The position numbers were made by a program, and so were the translations under genes. Positions 44,718 to 53,377 of a DNA stretch of 64,000 nt are shown piece by piece. Numbering within the stretch: the stretch's first letter is position 1; each line of letters begins with the position of its first letter. The stretch spans positions 40,591-104,590 of the forward strand of contig CAZIHR010000072.1 of the NCBI GenBank assembly GCA_964538885.1. Direction: 5' to 3'. Source of the DNA: JAPOPJ01 sp964538885 (GTDB taxonomy: Archaea > Thermoproteota > Nitrososphaeria > Nitrososphaerales > Nitrosopumilaceae). The notes below the pieces were generated by a model. That model ran no database searches. It was not told the DNA's origin and saw only the letters and a list, made by a program, of their open reading frames with translations.

Positions 44718-44793
44718 ATACAATCACTCCACATAGTCCCAGTGCAGACAACGCGACGATGAATAACGGCATGTAGTCAAATAGCTCAACCAT
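44689..44793 (-). CDS. small single-pass membrane peptide (34 aa)
   Basis: A 34-codon ATG frame between the RadB-like gene and lhr, running 29 nt into the lhr start. The product is MVELFDYMP, one strong hydrophobic helix (about residues 9-26), then YAKTRTETK. The start ATG is preceded by CAGAG. Overlap at both ends of neighbouring genes and the clean helix-plus-charged-tail layout argue for a real gene, but no homologue is recognised. Confidence 0.45.
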   Translation of the reverse strand: MVELFDYMPLFIVALSALGLCGVIVYAKTRTETK

Positions 44794-44824
44794 CTCTGAA
44801 TTTTGCCGCCAACCGTTAAATAGA

Positions 44825-45475
44825 TTAATCTATATCTGACAAGCCCGTCTGGCACACCTTATATGAAAAGTCCAGACAGTTATGCAACCACACTGCCTTG
44901 CCAAGGAATTTTGTCGAACTTTTGGACAAGCCGATTTTGATGTGGGTAAATGGATCTATTGCAGCAGACATATTTTCAATTTCTTTGAGATCAACATACC
45001 GCATCGAATTAGTTACAACTGTGGGGATCTTGTTAGTTATGGTGTGCAGTGAGAGCTCGCGCATGTATTGCATGAATTGTAGATTCTTTTCGTGTGTCTG
45101 TTCGCTACTTTTGTATTCATATGAAAATAGGTCAGTGACGTTGTCAATCAATACGGCATCAAAGCCCCCACCATTTATCATCTGTAGGGACTTTGTCTGC
45201 TCGGATGTGTTTGTTATACGTAGTACAGTTATCCGATCAAGCACATCTAGGTTCAAATTGTTCGGCGTCTGGATCTCAATTATTCGTTCGGGTCTGAACG
45301 AACCAGATGTGTCAACATACAGAATCTTGTCACCGTCTTTAATTGCATTATAAGATAGCTGGAATAGGAATTGAGTCTTGCCTGTACCGGGAGACCCAAA
45401 GATGTCCGTAATGACTCCATTTGGTATGCCGCCTGATAAGAATTCATCAAGTTTATGCAATCCAGTAACTAGCAT
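44825..45475 (-). CDS. RadB/RadA-like RecA-family ATPase
   Basis: A 216-residue RecA-fold ATPase: LDEFLSGGIPNGVITDIFG, Walker A GSPGTGKTQ and Walker B AVLIDNV, with IPTVVTNSMRY. No N-terminal helix-hairpin-helix domain is present, so it fits RadB or another recombinase paralogue rather than RadA. ATG at 45475 is chosen: a TATA-like AAAAATTTAAG at 45496-45506 is about 25 nt upstream, and the 40 preceding codons are not conserved in character. It leads the group with the small peptide and lhr. Confidence 0.78.
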   Translation of the reverse strand: MLVTGLHKLDEFLSGGIPNGVITDIFGSPGTGKTQFLFQLSYNAIKDGDKILYVDTSGSFRPERIIEIQTPNNLNLDVLDRITVLRITNTSEQTKSLQMINGGGFDAVLIDNVTDLFSYEYKSSEQTHEKNLQFMQYMRELSLHTITNKIPTVVTNSMRYVDLKEIENMSAAIDPFTHIKIGLSKSSTKFLGKAVWLHNCLDFSYKVCQTGLSDID

Positions 45476-45495
45476 TTGGTTAATAGGAGAAGGTG

Positions 45496-45506
45496 AAAAA
45501 TTTAAG
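45496..45506 (-). promoter_or_regulatory. TATA-like promoter of the RadB-like gene
   Basis: On the minus strand CTTAAATTTTT lies about 25 nt before the ATG at 45475, supporting the shorter start and a leaderless transcript. Confidence 0.45.
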
Positions 45507-45576
45507 GAGTTTCTTGTGAGGAGAAGAGGTAAGCTTTTATTCAAGAAAACAGCATCGCAAATCAAGTGAATATTTA

Positions 45577-45819
45577 GTGTCGCAGACAAATGCAAAAAGG
45601 CCGCTAACAGCCCTTCAAAAGAGTACCAAAAAAAATGTCACCGTACGACTCAAAAATGAGGTCGAATACAAGGGGAAGATGGACAACATGGATTCATATA
45701 TGAATTTGATTATGACGGATGCCGAAGAGCTCCACGACAGTAAGGTAATTGCCAACTATGGACGAGTTATAGTTAGAGGCAACAACGTGTTGTTTATTAA
45801 ACTTGAAAATGAACTTTAA
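45577..45819 (+). CDS. Sm-like (LSm) RNA-binding protein
   Basis: An 80-residue archaeal Sm protein. The Sm1 part is NVTVRLKNEVEYKGKMDNMDSYMNLIMTDAEE (quoted in parts: KNEVEYKGKMDNMDSYMN) and the Sm2 part is YGRVIVRGNNVLFI. It should form a ring that binds U-rich RNA. GTG start. It is followed after 15 nt by metK, with which it is probably co-transcribed. Confidence 0.92.
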   Translation: MSQTNAKRPLTALQKSTKKNVTVRLKNEVEYKGKMDNMDSYMNLIMTDAEELHDSKVIANYGRVIVRGNNVLFIKLENEL

Positions 45820-45834
45820 GAAATTAGTGGTTTT

Positions 45835-47001
45835 ATGAGTAGTGGATTTCTGTTTACATCAGAATCAGTCACCGAAGGACACCCAGACAAGATATGTGAT
45901 CAGATATCTGATGCGTTCTTGGACGAATTTATCAGACAAGATCCAGAATCAAGAGTTGCAGTAGAAACGATGGTCACCACGGGATTTGTCGTAGTATCAG
46001 GTGAAGTAACTTCAAAAGCAGACTTTGACAAAGATGCCCAAGAAGAACTTGTACGAAGAACGATCCGCGAGATTGGCTACGACCGAGAAGAGCTGATGTT
46101 TGATGCGGACTCTTGCCAGATTGTACTAAGACTGCACTCCCAGAGTCCAGACATAAGTCAAGGTGTGACTGCCACCAATGAGAAGGAGCAGGGTGCAGGG
46201 GATCAGGGGATGATGTTTGGATATGCATCAGATGAGACAAAAGAGCTCATGCCCATGCCGATACTGCTTGCTCACAAGCTGACACAGAGACTCTCCAAAG
46301 TAAGAAAGGATGGAACGCTAAAATGGGTACGGCCCGATGGCAAGTCTCAAGTCTCAATCATGTATGAAGATGACAAACCTGCACGAATAGAGACGGTGGT
46401 AATTTCCACGCAACACGATCCAGATGTCACACAGGAAGAGATCTCGGGGGGAGTAATTGAAAAAGTCATCAAGCCGGTTCTAGGTAAGCTGTGGAGCGAA
46501 CAGATCAAGATACACATCAACCCTACTGGAAAATTTGTCATAGGTGGACCGCACGGTGATGCGGGACTTACTGGAAGGAAGATAATTGTGGACACGTATG
46601 GTGGATTTGGCAGACACGGTGGTGGGGCATTTTCTGGGAAAGACCCATCCAAGGTGGACAGATCTGCTTGTTACATGTGCAGGTACATTGCCAAAAATAT
46701 TGTTGCTGCCAACCTAGCTAACAAATGTGAAGTACAGTTGGCATACGCAATAGGAGTAGCAGAGCCCATCTCACTGTACATAAACACATTTGGGACAGGC
46801 AAGATTCCAGAAAGCAAAATGGAGGAACTTGTCAAGAAGCATTTTGATATGAGACCCTCAGGGATTATCACTCAGTTGGACCTGAAAAGGCCGTTTTATA
46901 AAATGACAGCGTCACACGGACATTTTGGTAGGGAAGAGCCAGACTTTACGTGGGAAAAGACTGACAAGGCGGCTGCACTAGAACAGGATGCCCGACTTTA
47001 G
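45835..47001 (+). CDS. metK: S-adenosylmethionine synthetase, bacterial/eukaryotic MetK type
   Basis: A 388-residue methionine adenosyltransferase of the bacterial/eukaryotic fold family rather than the distinct archaeal MAT: EGHPDKICDQISDAFLDEF (residues 13-31), GAGDQGMMFGYA, GGPHGDAGLTGRKIIVDTYGG (in parts) and GGGAFSGKDPSKVDRSA. It makes SAM used by the cobalamin methyltransferases nearby. The stop overlaps the convergent epimerase-like gene by 4 nt. Confidence 0.95.
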   Translation: MSSGFLFTSESVTEGHPDKICDQISDAFLDEFIRQDPESRVAVETMVTTGFVVVSGEVTSKADFDKDAQEELVRRTIREIGYDREELMFDADSCQIVLRLHSQSPDISQGVTATNEKEQGAGDQGMMFGYASDETKELMPMPILLAHKLTQRLSKVRKDGTLKWVRPDGKSQVSIMYEDDKPARIETVVISTQHDPDVTQEEISGGVIEKVIKPVLGKLWSEQIKIHINPTGKFVIGGPHGDAGLTGRKIIVDTYGGFGRHGGGAFSGKDPSKVDRSACYMCRYIAKNIVAANLANKCEVQLAYAIGVAEPISLYINTFGTGKIPESKMEELVKKHFDMRPSGIITQLDLKRPFYKMTASHGHFGREEPDFTWEKTDKAAALEQDARL

Positions 47002-47846
47002 TTAGTGACGGGACGAATTCGGACTTTGGATGCTCGTTGAAGTGCTTCAAAGTTGCCGTTAAAGTTGCCCACAAGTAGATTTAGATCATCCACTCCAAAA
47101 TCTGATTTGCCGGGTTTGTTTATAGCATCACAGTATGCCACCTCAAGTGGGATTTCTTTGATTCTGGCTCGGGCATTTGTCAAGAACTGCTGGATATAGT
47201 ATCTATATGTGATGGACTTGGGCCCCACAAGATCAAATATTTTATTGGAGAATTTGCCAAAAGTGATTGACTCGGAGATAATTTTGGCTACATCTTGGAT
47301 GTGTATTGGTTGTATTTGGAATTTGCCAGAACCTGGAATTGCAATCAAGCCCCTCTTGATCTGTTTTTTGAGGTGTTTGGTAAGTAGGTCATCACGGCCC
47401 ACAATATAGGAGGGTCGGAATATGGTATAGTTTAGTCCCGACTGGACAATTTGTTGCTCTGCCCTATATTTGGAAAGAAAGTATTCGAGGGGATTGGTGG
47501 GCGAGACACCCAAGCCGCTCAAATAGACAATCTTTTTTATTCCCGCGCTTTTGCACAAATCAAGCATCTTACCAGTAAGTAGTGAATTTACAGTATCAAA
47601 ATCGTGTTTAAAGGACTGACGGCCAATTCCTATCAGGTGGATCAGCACATCGGATCCTCTCATTCCAGACAGCAGTATTTTGGGATCATACGAGTCTGTG
47701 ACAATTTTTTCCTCGTTGGGAACGCTCTTAAAATCACGTCTAGATATAGAAAGCAAAACTGCCCCATTGCCAGAAAGGTGTTTACGTACATGTCTTGCAA
47801 CAAATCCGGTGGCACCAGTGATCACAATCTTGGGAAGATCGGCCAT
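46998..47846 (-). CDS. NAD(P)-binding atypical SDR / epimerase-like protein
   Basis: A 282-residue extended SDR (NAD-dependent epimerase/dehydratase-like, NDUFA9-type): VITGATGFVARHVRKHL at the start, LIHLIGIGRQ, IVYLSGLGVS and FRPSYIVGRDDLL. The catalytic YxxxK reads as YFLSKYRAEQQ in the right place. The 282-residue start at 47846 is preferred because the longer frame overlaps the divergent cbiD and its extra 94 codons look random. TATA-like sequence (reverse strand near 47870) supports it. Substrate unknown. Confidence 0.75.
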   Translation of the reverse strand: MADLPKIVITGATGFVARHVRKHLSGNGAVLLSISRRDFKSVPNEEKIVTDSYDPKILLSGMRGSDVLIHLIGIGRQSFKHDFDTVNSLLTGKMLDLCKSAGIKKIVYLSGLGVSPTNPLEYFLSKYRAEQQIVQSGLNYTIFRPSYIVGRDDLLTKHLKKQIKRGLIAIPGSGKFQIQPIHIQDVAKIISESITFGKFSNKIFDLVGPKSITYRYYIQQFLTNARARIKEIPLEVAYCDAINKPGKSDFGVDDLNLLVGNFNGNFEALQRASKVRIRPVTN

Positions 47847-47955
47847 GCTGTTTGTTGCAGATCGCGATTTTAAATATATTGTATAGGCATCATACAGATA
47901 GGCAACCACAAATCTGCAAACAAGAGTTAAAACATCAAAGGCGATACCAACAATT

Positions 47956-49038
47956 GTGCATGAGAAGAAGAATCTCAAGACAGGTTTCACCACGGGTACA
48001 TCTGCTGCAGCAGCATCAAAGGCGGCACTATTGGCAATCATCAAGCAGAAAAGAATAGATGCAGTAGATGTAATTCTTCCAAAAAAAGGCAGCATACGAA
48101 TTTCAATTAATGCATGTGAGTTTGGCAATAATTCTGCAAGGTGTTCTGTAATAAAGGATGGTGGAGACGATCCAGATGTAACTCACGGTGCCGAGATCGT
48201 GGTAGAACTGTCGGTAAATAATTTGACGGGGGAGATCCAGATTGATGGTGGGGAAGGTGTCGGAATAGTTACAAAACCAGGACTCGGCTTGGAGATCAAC
48301 AAGCCTGCAATAAATCCAGTTCCAAAGAAGATGATCAGGGAGAATCTAGGAGAGATAGGCGGCAAGATACTTTCTGAGGGCGGAGTCAGGGTGGTGATAT
48401 CAGTTCCAAAGGGAAGAGAACTTTGCTCAAAGACGGATAATCCGAGAATTGGCATAATTGGTGGAATATCCATATTGGGTACAAGCGGCATTGTGATTCC
48501 GTTCTCTACTGCATCATATGCTGCTGCAATCAGGCAGAATATTGATGTGGCAAAAGCTATGGGTGAAGATGTCTTGGTTCTTGCCACAGGTGGGAGAAGT
48601 GAGGATTTTGCAAGAAGAATAGTCAGTCTACCTGAGCACTGCTTTGTTCAGATGGGGGATTTTTCAGGATATACCATCAAGCAGTGCGTCCAAAAGTCGT
48701 TCAAGAAGGTGTATGTGGTGGGATTTATCGGCAAGCTTGCAAAGATGGCAGCAGGGGTGGGACAGACACATGTCAAGGGATCCAAGGTAGACATGGAATT
48801 TCTTGCAAATTTGGCAAAGATGTGTAACGCAGACAAAGATGTAACAAGCCAGATCAGAAGAGCAAATACGGCAAGACACGTATATGAAATAGTGAGGCAG
48901 GAGAAGGTCGCTGGGTTCTTTGAGATGATCTGCCAGAACACTCGAATTCAGATGCAAAAACATGCAGGAGGAAAGATCTCATTGACTGTCATCTTATTTG
49001 ACTTTGGTGGAGATATGCTTGCAAAGTCAGAAGAGTAA
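47956..49038 (+). CDS. cbiD: cobalt-precorrin-5B C1-methyltransferase
   Basis: A 360-residue CbiD that methylates C1 during ring contraction. The N-terminal LKTGFTTGTSAAAASKAA, VIKDGGDDPDVTHGAEI, and GGEGVGIVTKPGLGLE motifs are diagnostic. The start is GTG. It heads cbiD-cbiG-cbiX-cbiC and is divergent from the epimerase-like gene with about 110 nt between. Confidence 0.95.
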   Translation: MHEKKNLKTGFTTGTSAAAASKAALLAIIKQKRIDAVDVILPKKGSIRISINACEFGNNSARCSVIKDGGDDPDVTHGAEIVVELSVNNLTGEIQIDGGEGVGIVTKPGLGLEINKPAINPVPKKMIRENLGEIGGKILSEGGVRVVISVPKGRELCSKTDNPRIGIIGGISILGTSGIVIPFSTASYAAAIRQNIDVAKAMGEDVLVLATGGRSEDFARRIVSLPEHCFVQMGDFSGYTIKQCVQKSFKKVYVVGFIGKLAKMAAGVGQTHVKGSKVDMEFLANLAKMCNADKDVTSQIRRANTARHVYEIVRQEKVAGFFEMICQNTRIQMQKHAGGKISLTVILFDFGGDMLAKSEE

Positions 49039-49064
49039 GGTATTTTATTAAAATTGGGAAAGGT

Positions 49065-50123
49065 GTGATCGTGGATAAAATATCGGTGATTGCAATTACC
49101 AAAAATGGAATAAATATCGGCAAAAGGATCAAGCGGGCCGTTCCAAGCTGCGAGATATTGGCACCAGCAAAGCTCTCTGATGGTACAACAGAGATTACAT
49201 GGTATATGGAATCCACCACAGAGAAGATTGCCTCTTTATTCAAAGATCGTAGTGCGCTTGTCTGCATATTTTCACTGGGTGCAGTAATACGTTTGATTGC
49301 ACCACACATGAAAAGCAAGAAGACGGATCCCGCGATATTGGTAATTGATGACAAGGCAAACTTTGTAATTAGTGCTCTGTCTGGGCATCTGGGAGGTGCA
49401 AACAAACTAGCACTTGAGATTGCCTCAAAGTTAGATTCGGTGCCGGTAATCACCACTGCGGCAGATGTCAACAGAACCATCTCAGTTGATCTTTTAGGAA
49501 GAGAATTTGGTTGGAAGATTGATGATGAGACCACCATAACTAAAATCAGTGCCCACATGGTAAATGGGGAGAAGATCGGAGTTTTCCAAGATGTTGGAAG
49601 TACTGACTGGCGCAGGGAATTACCAGAAAATGTCGAGATGTTTGATGATATAGAAGAGATGAAAAAGTCGGGAGCTAGAGGATTTTTAGTTATTACAGAC
49701 AAGTTACTGCGTGGAGACTTTTTGAAGGATGCCGTGGTGTACAGACCACCCAGTTTGGTAGTGGGGGTGGGACTACACCAAAATACATCAAAGGAGACCA
49801 TCATAAATGGAATAGATGCATGTATGGAAAAATTTGGACTCTGCATCAAATCAGTCTATAAGCTTGTCTCAGTCAAAAAACCACTAGACGTCCTGGGTCT
49901 GGTGGATGCAGGCAATGAGTTAGGCATAGATGTAGAGTATATAGACAGAGACGAATTGGCACAAGTTGCCACGCCGAATCCATCAGATGTGGTAATGGCA
50001 CTAGAAGGTACTTCCAGTGTCTCCGAAGCTGCTGCAATCAAGATTTCCGGTGGAGATCTAATAGTGCAAAAACAAAAATTCCCGCCAGATCTGACAATAG
50101 CTGTTGCGAGGAAGAAAAGATGA
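49065..50123 (+). CDS. cbiG: cobalt-precorrin-5A hydrolase
   Basis: A 352-residue CbiG that opens the delta-lactone and removes the C20 two-carbon unit as acetaldehyde. It has GAVIRLIAPHMKSKKTDPAILVIDD (in parts), FVISALSGHLGGANKLA and PVITTAADVNRT, then the C-terminal domain with VGVGLHQNTSKE. Full length, including the C-terminal half that is fused with CbiH or CbiF in some species but free here. It overlaps cbiX by 4 nt. Confidence 0.92.
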   Translation: MIVDKISVIAITKNGINIGKRIKRAVPSCEILAPAKLSDGTTEITWYMESTTEKIASLFKDRSALVCIFSLGAVIRLIAPHMKSKKTDPAILVIDDKANFVISALSGHLGGANKLALEIASKLDSVPVITTAADVNRTISVDLLGREFGWKIDDETTITKISAHMVNGEKIGVFQDVGSTDWRRELPENVEMFDDIEEMKKSGARGFLVITDKLLRGDFLKDAVVYRPPSLVVGVGLHQNTSKETIINGIDACMEKFGLCIKSVYKLVSVKKPLDVLGLVDAGNELGIDVEYIDRDELAQVATPNPSDVVMALEGTSSVSEAAAIKISGGDLIVQKQKFPPDLTIAVARKKR

Positions 50124-50872
50124 GACGCGGACTGTTGTTGATTGACAGAGGCAGTAGAGAAAGGGAGGCATCCGAAGAGCTGGAAGCCATATGCAGTCAA
50201 GTGAAAGTAAGGGGCAACTATACCTTTGTGGACTATTGCTTCTTGGAGGTAGAGCCGCCATACATTGAGGATGGCATAGGTAGGTGCCTTAAAAATGGCA
50301 TAGACTCGCTTACGATTGTGCCGTATTTCCTATATCCAGGCAGGAAGGTAAAAGATGCAGTAACTACAGTAATGCGGTTCCAAAAGGACACAGATGTAAA
50401 ATTTGTAGTTACAAAGTCGATGAGTATGCATAAAACTATGGTGGAGATAGTGGAAAACAGAATCAGAGCTACACTAGAAGAGAATCAAGTGATGCTTGCA
50501 AAAGACCACATTGATGTGCTCATCATAGGACATGGCAGTAAGGATCCCAACGCCCAGAGATCGCTCAATTTCATTGTAGAGTCACTGAAAGGTGACTATA
50601 GAAATGTAAGTCGATGCTGGCTAGAAATAGAGCAACCCGACATTGCGGCGGGGATAAAGGCAGTAAAAGAAAATAATCCCAAAGTCCTTGTCGTTGTGTT
50701 TTATTTTTTGCATGAGGGGGCACATGTAAAGACGGACATCAACAATGATCTTCGTCCAGCACTAGAAGATGCCGGGCTGGAGAATGTCTTTATCACAAAA
50801 CACCTGGGAGTAGACAAGAAGATAATAGATCTGATCATGGAGAGAGCCGGGGAGGTGGAAGATGCAAACTAG
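50120..50872 (+). CDS. cbiX: sirohydrochlorin cobaltochelatase CbiX (two-domain, asymmetric)
   Basis: A 250-residue protein with two CbiX-like halves. The C-terminal half has the chelatase motif IGHGSKDPNAQ (about 136-146) and the second metal-binding HEGAHVKTDI. The N-terminal half is related (LLIDRGSREREASEEL, PYFLYPGRKVKDA), but both histidines are replaced by Arg. One active metal site is therefore likely. It inserts cobalt into sirohydrochlorin, or is a regulated variant. ATGA overlap with cbiG and 11-nt overlap with cbiC. Confidence 0.85.
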   Translation: MRRGLLLIDRGSREREASEELEAICSQVKVRGNYTFVDYCFLEVEPPYIEDGIGRCLKNGIDSLTIVPYFLYPGRKVKDAVTTVMRFQKDTDVKFVVTKSMSMHKTMVEIVENRIRATLEENQVMLAKDHIDVLIIGHGSKDPNAQRSLNFIVESLKGDYRNVSRCWLEIEQPDIAAGIKAVKENNPKVLVVVFYFLHEGAHVKTDINNDLRPALEDAGLENVFITKHLGVDKKIIDLIMERAGEVEDAN

Positions 50873-51500
50873 GAGAGGCCAATCAATCGAAGATTCAAGT
50901 ATGCAGATAATTGAGGATGAGATCGGTAATCATAATTATAAAGAAAAGGAATGGTTGATTGTTCGGCGCATAATTCATGCCACTGCGGACTTTGACTTTG
51001 CGGGAAGGAACAAAATAATTTTTCAACAGGATGCCATTGACGATGGAATTCGTGCCATCTGCAACAGATGCAGCATAATAATGGATGTCAACGGTGTTTT
51101 GGGGGGACTAAATAAGCAAAATCCAAAAGACTTTGGAAATAGAATGATCTGCAACATCTCAGAGCAGGAGATAAGGGAGCGTGCAATTAAAGAGAACAAG
51201 ACACGCTCGCAGATGTCAATGAGGGCGGCCAGCAAAGATGTAGAGGGCGGCATAGTAGTAATTGGAAATGCGCCTACTGCGTTGTTGGAAGTGATTCAGA
51301 TGATTCGAGAAGATGTTGCAAGGCCGGCCTTGGTAGTAGGGATCCCTGTAGGATTTGTATCTGCAACAGAATCAAAGGAGGAGCTTTGTAAGATTGATGT
51401 TCCATTTATAACAAATGTGGGCAGGAAGGGAGGCAGTCCTGCAGCGTCGGCGATAATTAACGCACTGTACAAGTTGGCAAGATCGACATCATCTTCGTGA
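50862..51500 (+). CDS. cbiC: cobalt-precorrin-8 methylmutase
   Basis: A 212-residue precorrin-8X methylmutase that moves a methyl group from C11 to C12. Motifs: VRRIIHATADFDFA with the active-site His, GIRAICNRCSIIMDVNGVLGG (in parts), GNAPTALLEVIQMI and VPFITNVGRKGGSPAASAIINAL (in parts). The 3' end overlaps the convergent cbiA by 12 nt. Confidence 0.93.
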   Translation: MQTRRGQSIEDSSMQIIEDEIGNHNYKEKEWLIVRRIIHATADFDFAGRNKIIFQQDAIDDGIRAICNRCSIIMDVNGVLGGLNKQNPKDFGNRMICNISEQEIRERAIKENKTRSQMSMRAASKDVEGGIVVIGNAPTALLEVIQMIREDVARPALVVGIPVGFVSATESKEELCKIDVPFITNVGRKGGSPAASAIINALYKLARSTSSS

Positions 51501-52844
51501 AGATCTCAGGCAGCTTGCAAGCAGCGTGGCTGCATAGTTTGATCTGCCAAAATATAGATGTCCGTATGAGGCAAGGGTGTTGTAAGCCATGATTCCATCA
51601 CTACCATCTTGGATTCCGGTGCCAACTTTCAAGTCATATGCAAATTTCGAGTCGTCCGGGACAGAGTTTATTTCAGAGTAATGAAACTCGTGGCCATATA
51701 GTGCATGATGCCTATCTGAAATTATCGTTTTTGAGGCGATTTGTCCCTTGGTATAGCTGAGGCTCATCTTGTTGGTCATGACAGTCTCTACATCAAAGAG
51801 GCCGGCCATTCTGTACTTTTTGCTACCACATCTGATGTATTTTGTGAGGTACATCAGTCCCCCACACTCTGCATATACAGGTACACCATCCTCTGCAAGC
51901 TGTTTGATCTTCTTTCTCATGGAATGGTTTCTTTCAAGAGAATGACCGAGGACCTCTGGAAAGCCACCTCCTATGTAGATGCCATCAGATTTGGGGAGCC
52001 GGTGGTCTCCCACAGGACTAAAAAATTTCAAGGTTGCTCCTTCCCTTTGTAATGCTGTAAGATTGTCACGGTAGTAAAAGTTGAAGGAGCTGTCAAGTGC
52101 AACTGAGATTGTGGCTCTGTGTTTTTTTGATTTCAGTTTTGGGAATTTTGGTAGTGGTGGAGCTGCATTGAGTATATCTAGAATACTTGAGATATTTAAT
52201 GAATCAGAAATTACATCGGATGCGGAGAGCAGCTTTTTTGATATGCGTTTGTCTGATGTGGTGGGAATCAGTCCCAGATGTCGCGATTTGAAGCCAAGTT
52301 CAGAGTCTCTGTATATTGCTCCCAACACTGAAAGGTTGATACATTCCAAGGATTGTCTACACAGTTCTTCATGTTTCTTGGAGCCGAGCTTGTTCAATAT
52401 GACTCCCAAGATGCGTGAACGCGGGTGGAATTTTTGAAAGCCCAGTGCAGTAGCAGCTATGGAGCGTGATGTTTTGCTGGCATCAAGCACCAGTACCACG
52501 GGAGACTTTGTAAGGGATGCAATGTGGTGTGTGCTTGCAAAATTCGAGTCTCCTCTTACGCCATCATAAAAACCCATAACGCCCTCAATTACGGAGACAT
52601 CAGATGTAGAATTTGATACAAAGCTACGTAAAATGTGGTCTTTGCCCATAAGCCATGCATCAAGGTTGCATGCTTCATGTCTTGATATACTAGATAGATA
52701 ACTCGGATCAATATAGTCTGGGCCCACTTTAAATGGCTGTACAGAGTATCCTTGTTTTTGTAGGGCGCGTACAAGTCCACACGATATCAAGGTCTTTCCA
52801 ACCCCGCTTGTTGCGCCAGCAAGTACAATTCTGGGAATTTTCAA
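51489..52844 (-). CDS. cbiA: cobyrinic acid a,c-diamide synthase
   Basis: A 451-residue glutamine-dependent amidase. ATP-binding LAGATSGVGKTLISCGL (about 8-24), FKVGPDYIDPSYL, VIEGVMGFYDG and VLDASKTSRSIAATALGFQKF (in parts) form the N-terminal P-loop part. The C-terminal class I amidotransferase has GGGFPEVLG, the nucleophile in YAECGGLMYL, and GHEFHYSE. It amidates cobyrinic acid. It runs against the cbiDGXC group, with a palindrome about 55 nt upstream of its start. Confidence 0.94.
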   Translation of the reverse strand: MKIPRIVLAGATSGVGKTLISCGLVRALQKQGYSVQPFKVGPDYIDPSYLSSISRHEACNLDAWLMGKDHILRSFVSNSTSDVSVIEGVMGFYDGVRGDSNFASTHHIASLTKSPVVLVLDASKTSRSIAATALGFQKFHPRSRILGVILNKLGSKKHEELCRQSLECINLSVLGAIYRDSELGFKSRHLGLIPTTSDKRISKKLLSASDVISDSLNISSILDILNAAPPLPKFPKLKSKKHRATISVALDSSFNFYYRDNLTALQREGATLKFFSPVGDHRLPKSDGIYIGGGFPEVLGHSLERNHSMRKKIKQLAEDGVPVYAECGGLMYLTKYIRCGSKKYRMAGLFDVETVMTNKMSLSYTKGQIASKTIISDRHHALYGHEFHYSEINSVPDDSKFAYDLKVGTGIQDGSDGIMAYNTLASYGHLYFGRSNYAATLLASCLRSSRR

Positions 52845-52898
52845 TTTGCATGACTGGTACTGATTTTTTATTTAAATTGTGGTGGTCTCAAGGTAATG

Positions 52899-52929
52899 TA
52901 TAGTAATTCCAACAAAGATTGGAACTATA
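52899..52929. repeat. palindrome upstream of cbiA
   Basis: TATAG-TAA-TTCCAA-CAAAGA-TTGGAA-CTATA: two perfectly paired blocks (5 bp and 6 bp) around a 6-nt centre, 55-85 nt before the cbiA start. It lies just upstream of an A/T-rich TATA-like block (TTTAAATAAAAAA, reverse strand). It could be an operator or a chance hairpin. Confidence 0.5.
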
Positions 52930-53216
52930 TGATGTCAGCCATGGATATAATTTGGTGTTGTTGGTCATGTGCCGCCAAGAATGGTAGTTGACAGAGAATT
53001 CTTTTCCACATATTACATCAAAACTCAGATAAGCGCGGCGTGACATGTCTGATGCCGTGCAGAAATATCTACATTGTTATTGCCACGTTGCGCGAGTTTG
53101 TGTACAAAACCAAAAGTGACACATCCACAGTTGAGATGGGGGCAGTCTGGCTCTGCTGAATTTGGTGTGTACTGTTCCATACAGATGTGCAAAAGATGGT
53201 TGTCAACCCTTGCGCT

Positions 53217-53264
53217 ATTTGGAACTTGGCCATATTGACACCTGGCCACGTTCAAATTCCAAAT
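53217..53264. repeat. hairpin-forming inverted repeat
   Basis: ATTTGGAA (53217-53224) pairs with TTCCAAAT (53257-53264). Inside, TGGCCA at 53227-53232 pairs with TGGCCA at 53243-53248 around a 10-nt loop, with a lopsided interior bulge (2 against 8 nt). It is about 113 nt upstream of the S6e start. Confidence 0.5.
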
Positions 53265-53377
53265 CAAGTTATGATACGCGAGCCCAAAATGTCCCATAAT
53301 GGCGTGACTCGTGGCACATTTCGCTTAATTAGGTAGGAAGCAAGATTAATTAGTAGTTTATCTTTTTTTTGGAACAC

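Larger units (their letters stand above)
52845..53377. other. about 530-nt intergenic region between cbiA and S6e
   Basis: It contains the cbiA promoter, the palindrome at 52899-52929, a larger hairpin at 53217-53264 (8-bp outer stem ATTTGGAA/TTCCAAAT and inner TGGCCA/TGGCCA), and an A/T-rich promoter for S6e near 53343-53360. A 90-codon minus-strand frame (53025-53297) shows no support. I see no tRNA, rRNA or recognised RNA. Confidence 0.45.

Noticed and set aside
45476..45595. 40-codon N-terminal extension of the RadB-like gene
   Set aside because: Contains the promoter region, and the RecA fold begins after the ATG at 45475.
47847..48128. 94-codon N-terminal extension of the epimerase-like gene
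   Set aside because: Lies over the divergent cbiD start and promoter and has a chance-like composition. The fold begins right after the ATG at 47846.
53025..53297. 90-codon minus-strand frame in the cbiA-S6e gap
   Set aside because: Overlaps hairpin-rich sequence, has no recognisable domain or good ribosome or promoter site, and its Cys/His residues have no ribbon spacing.
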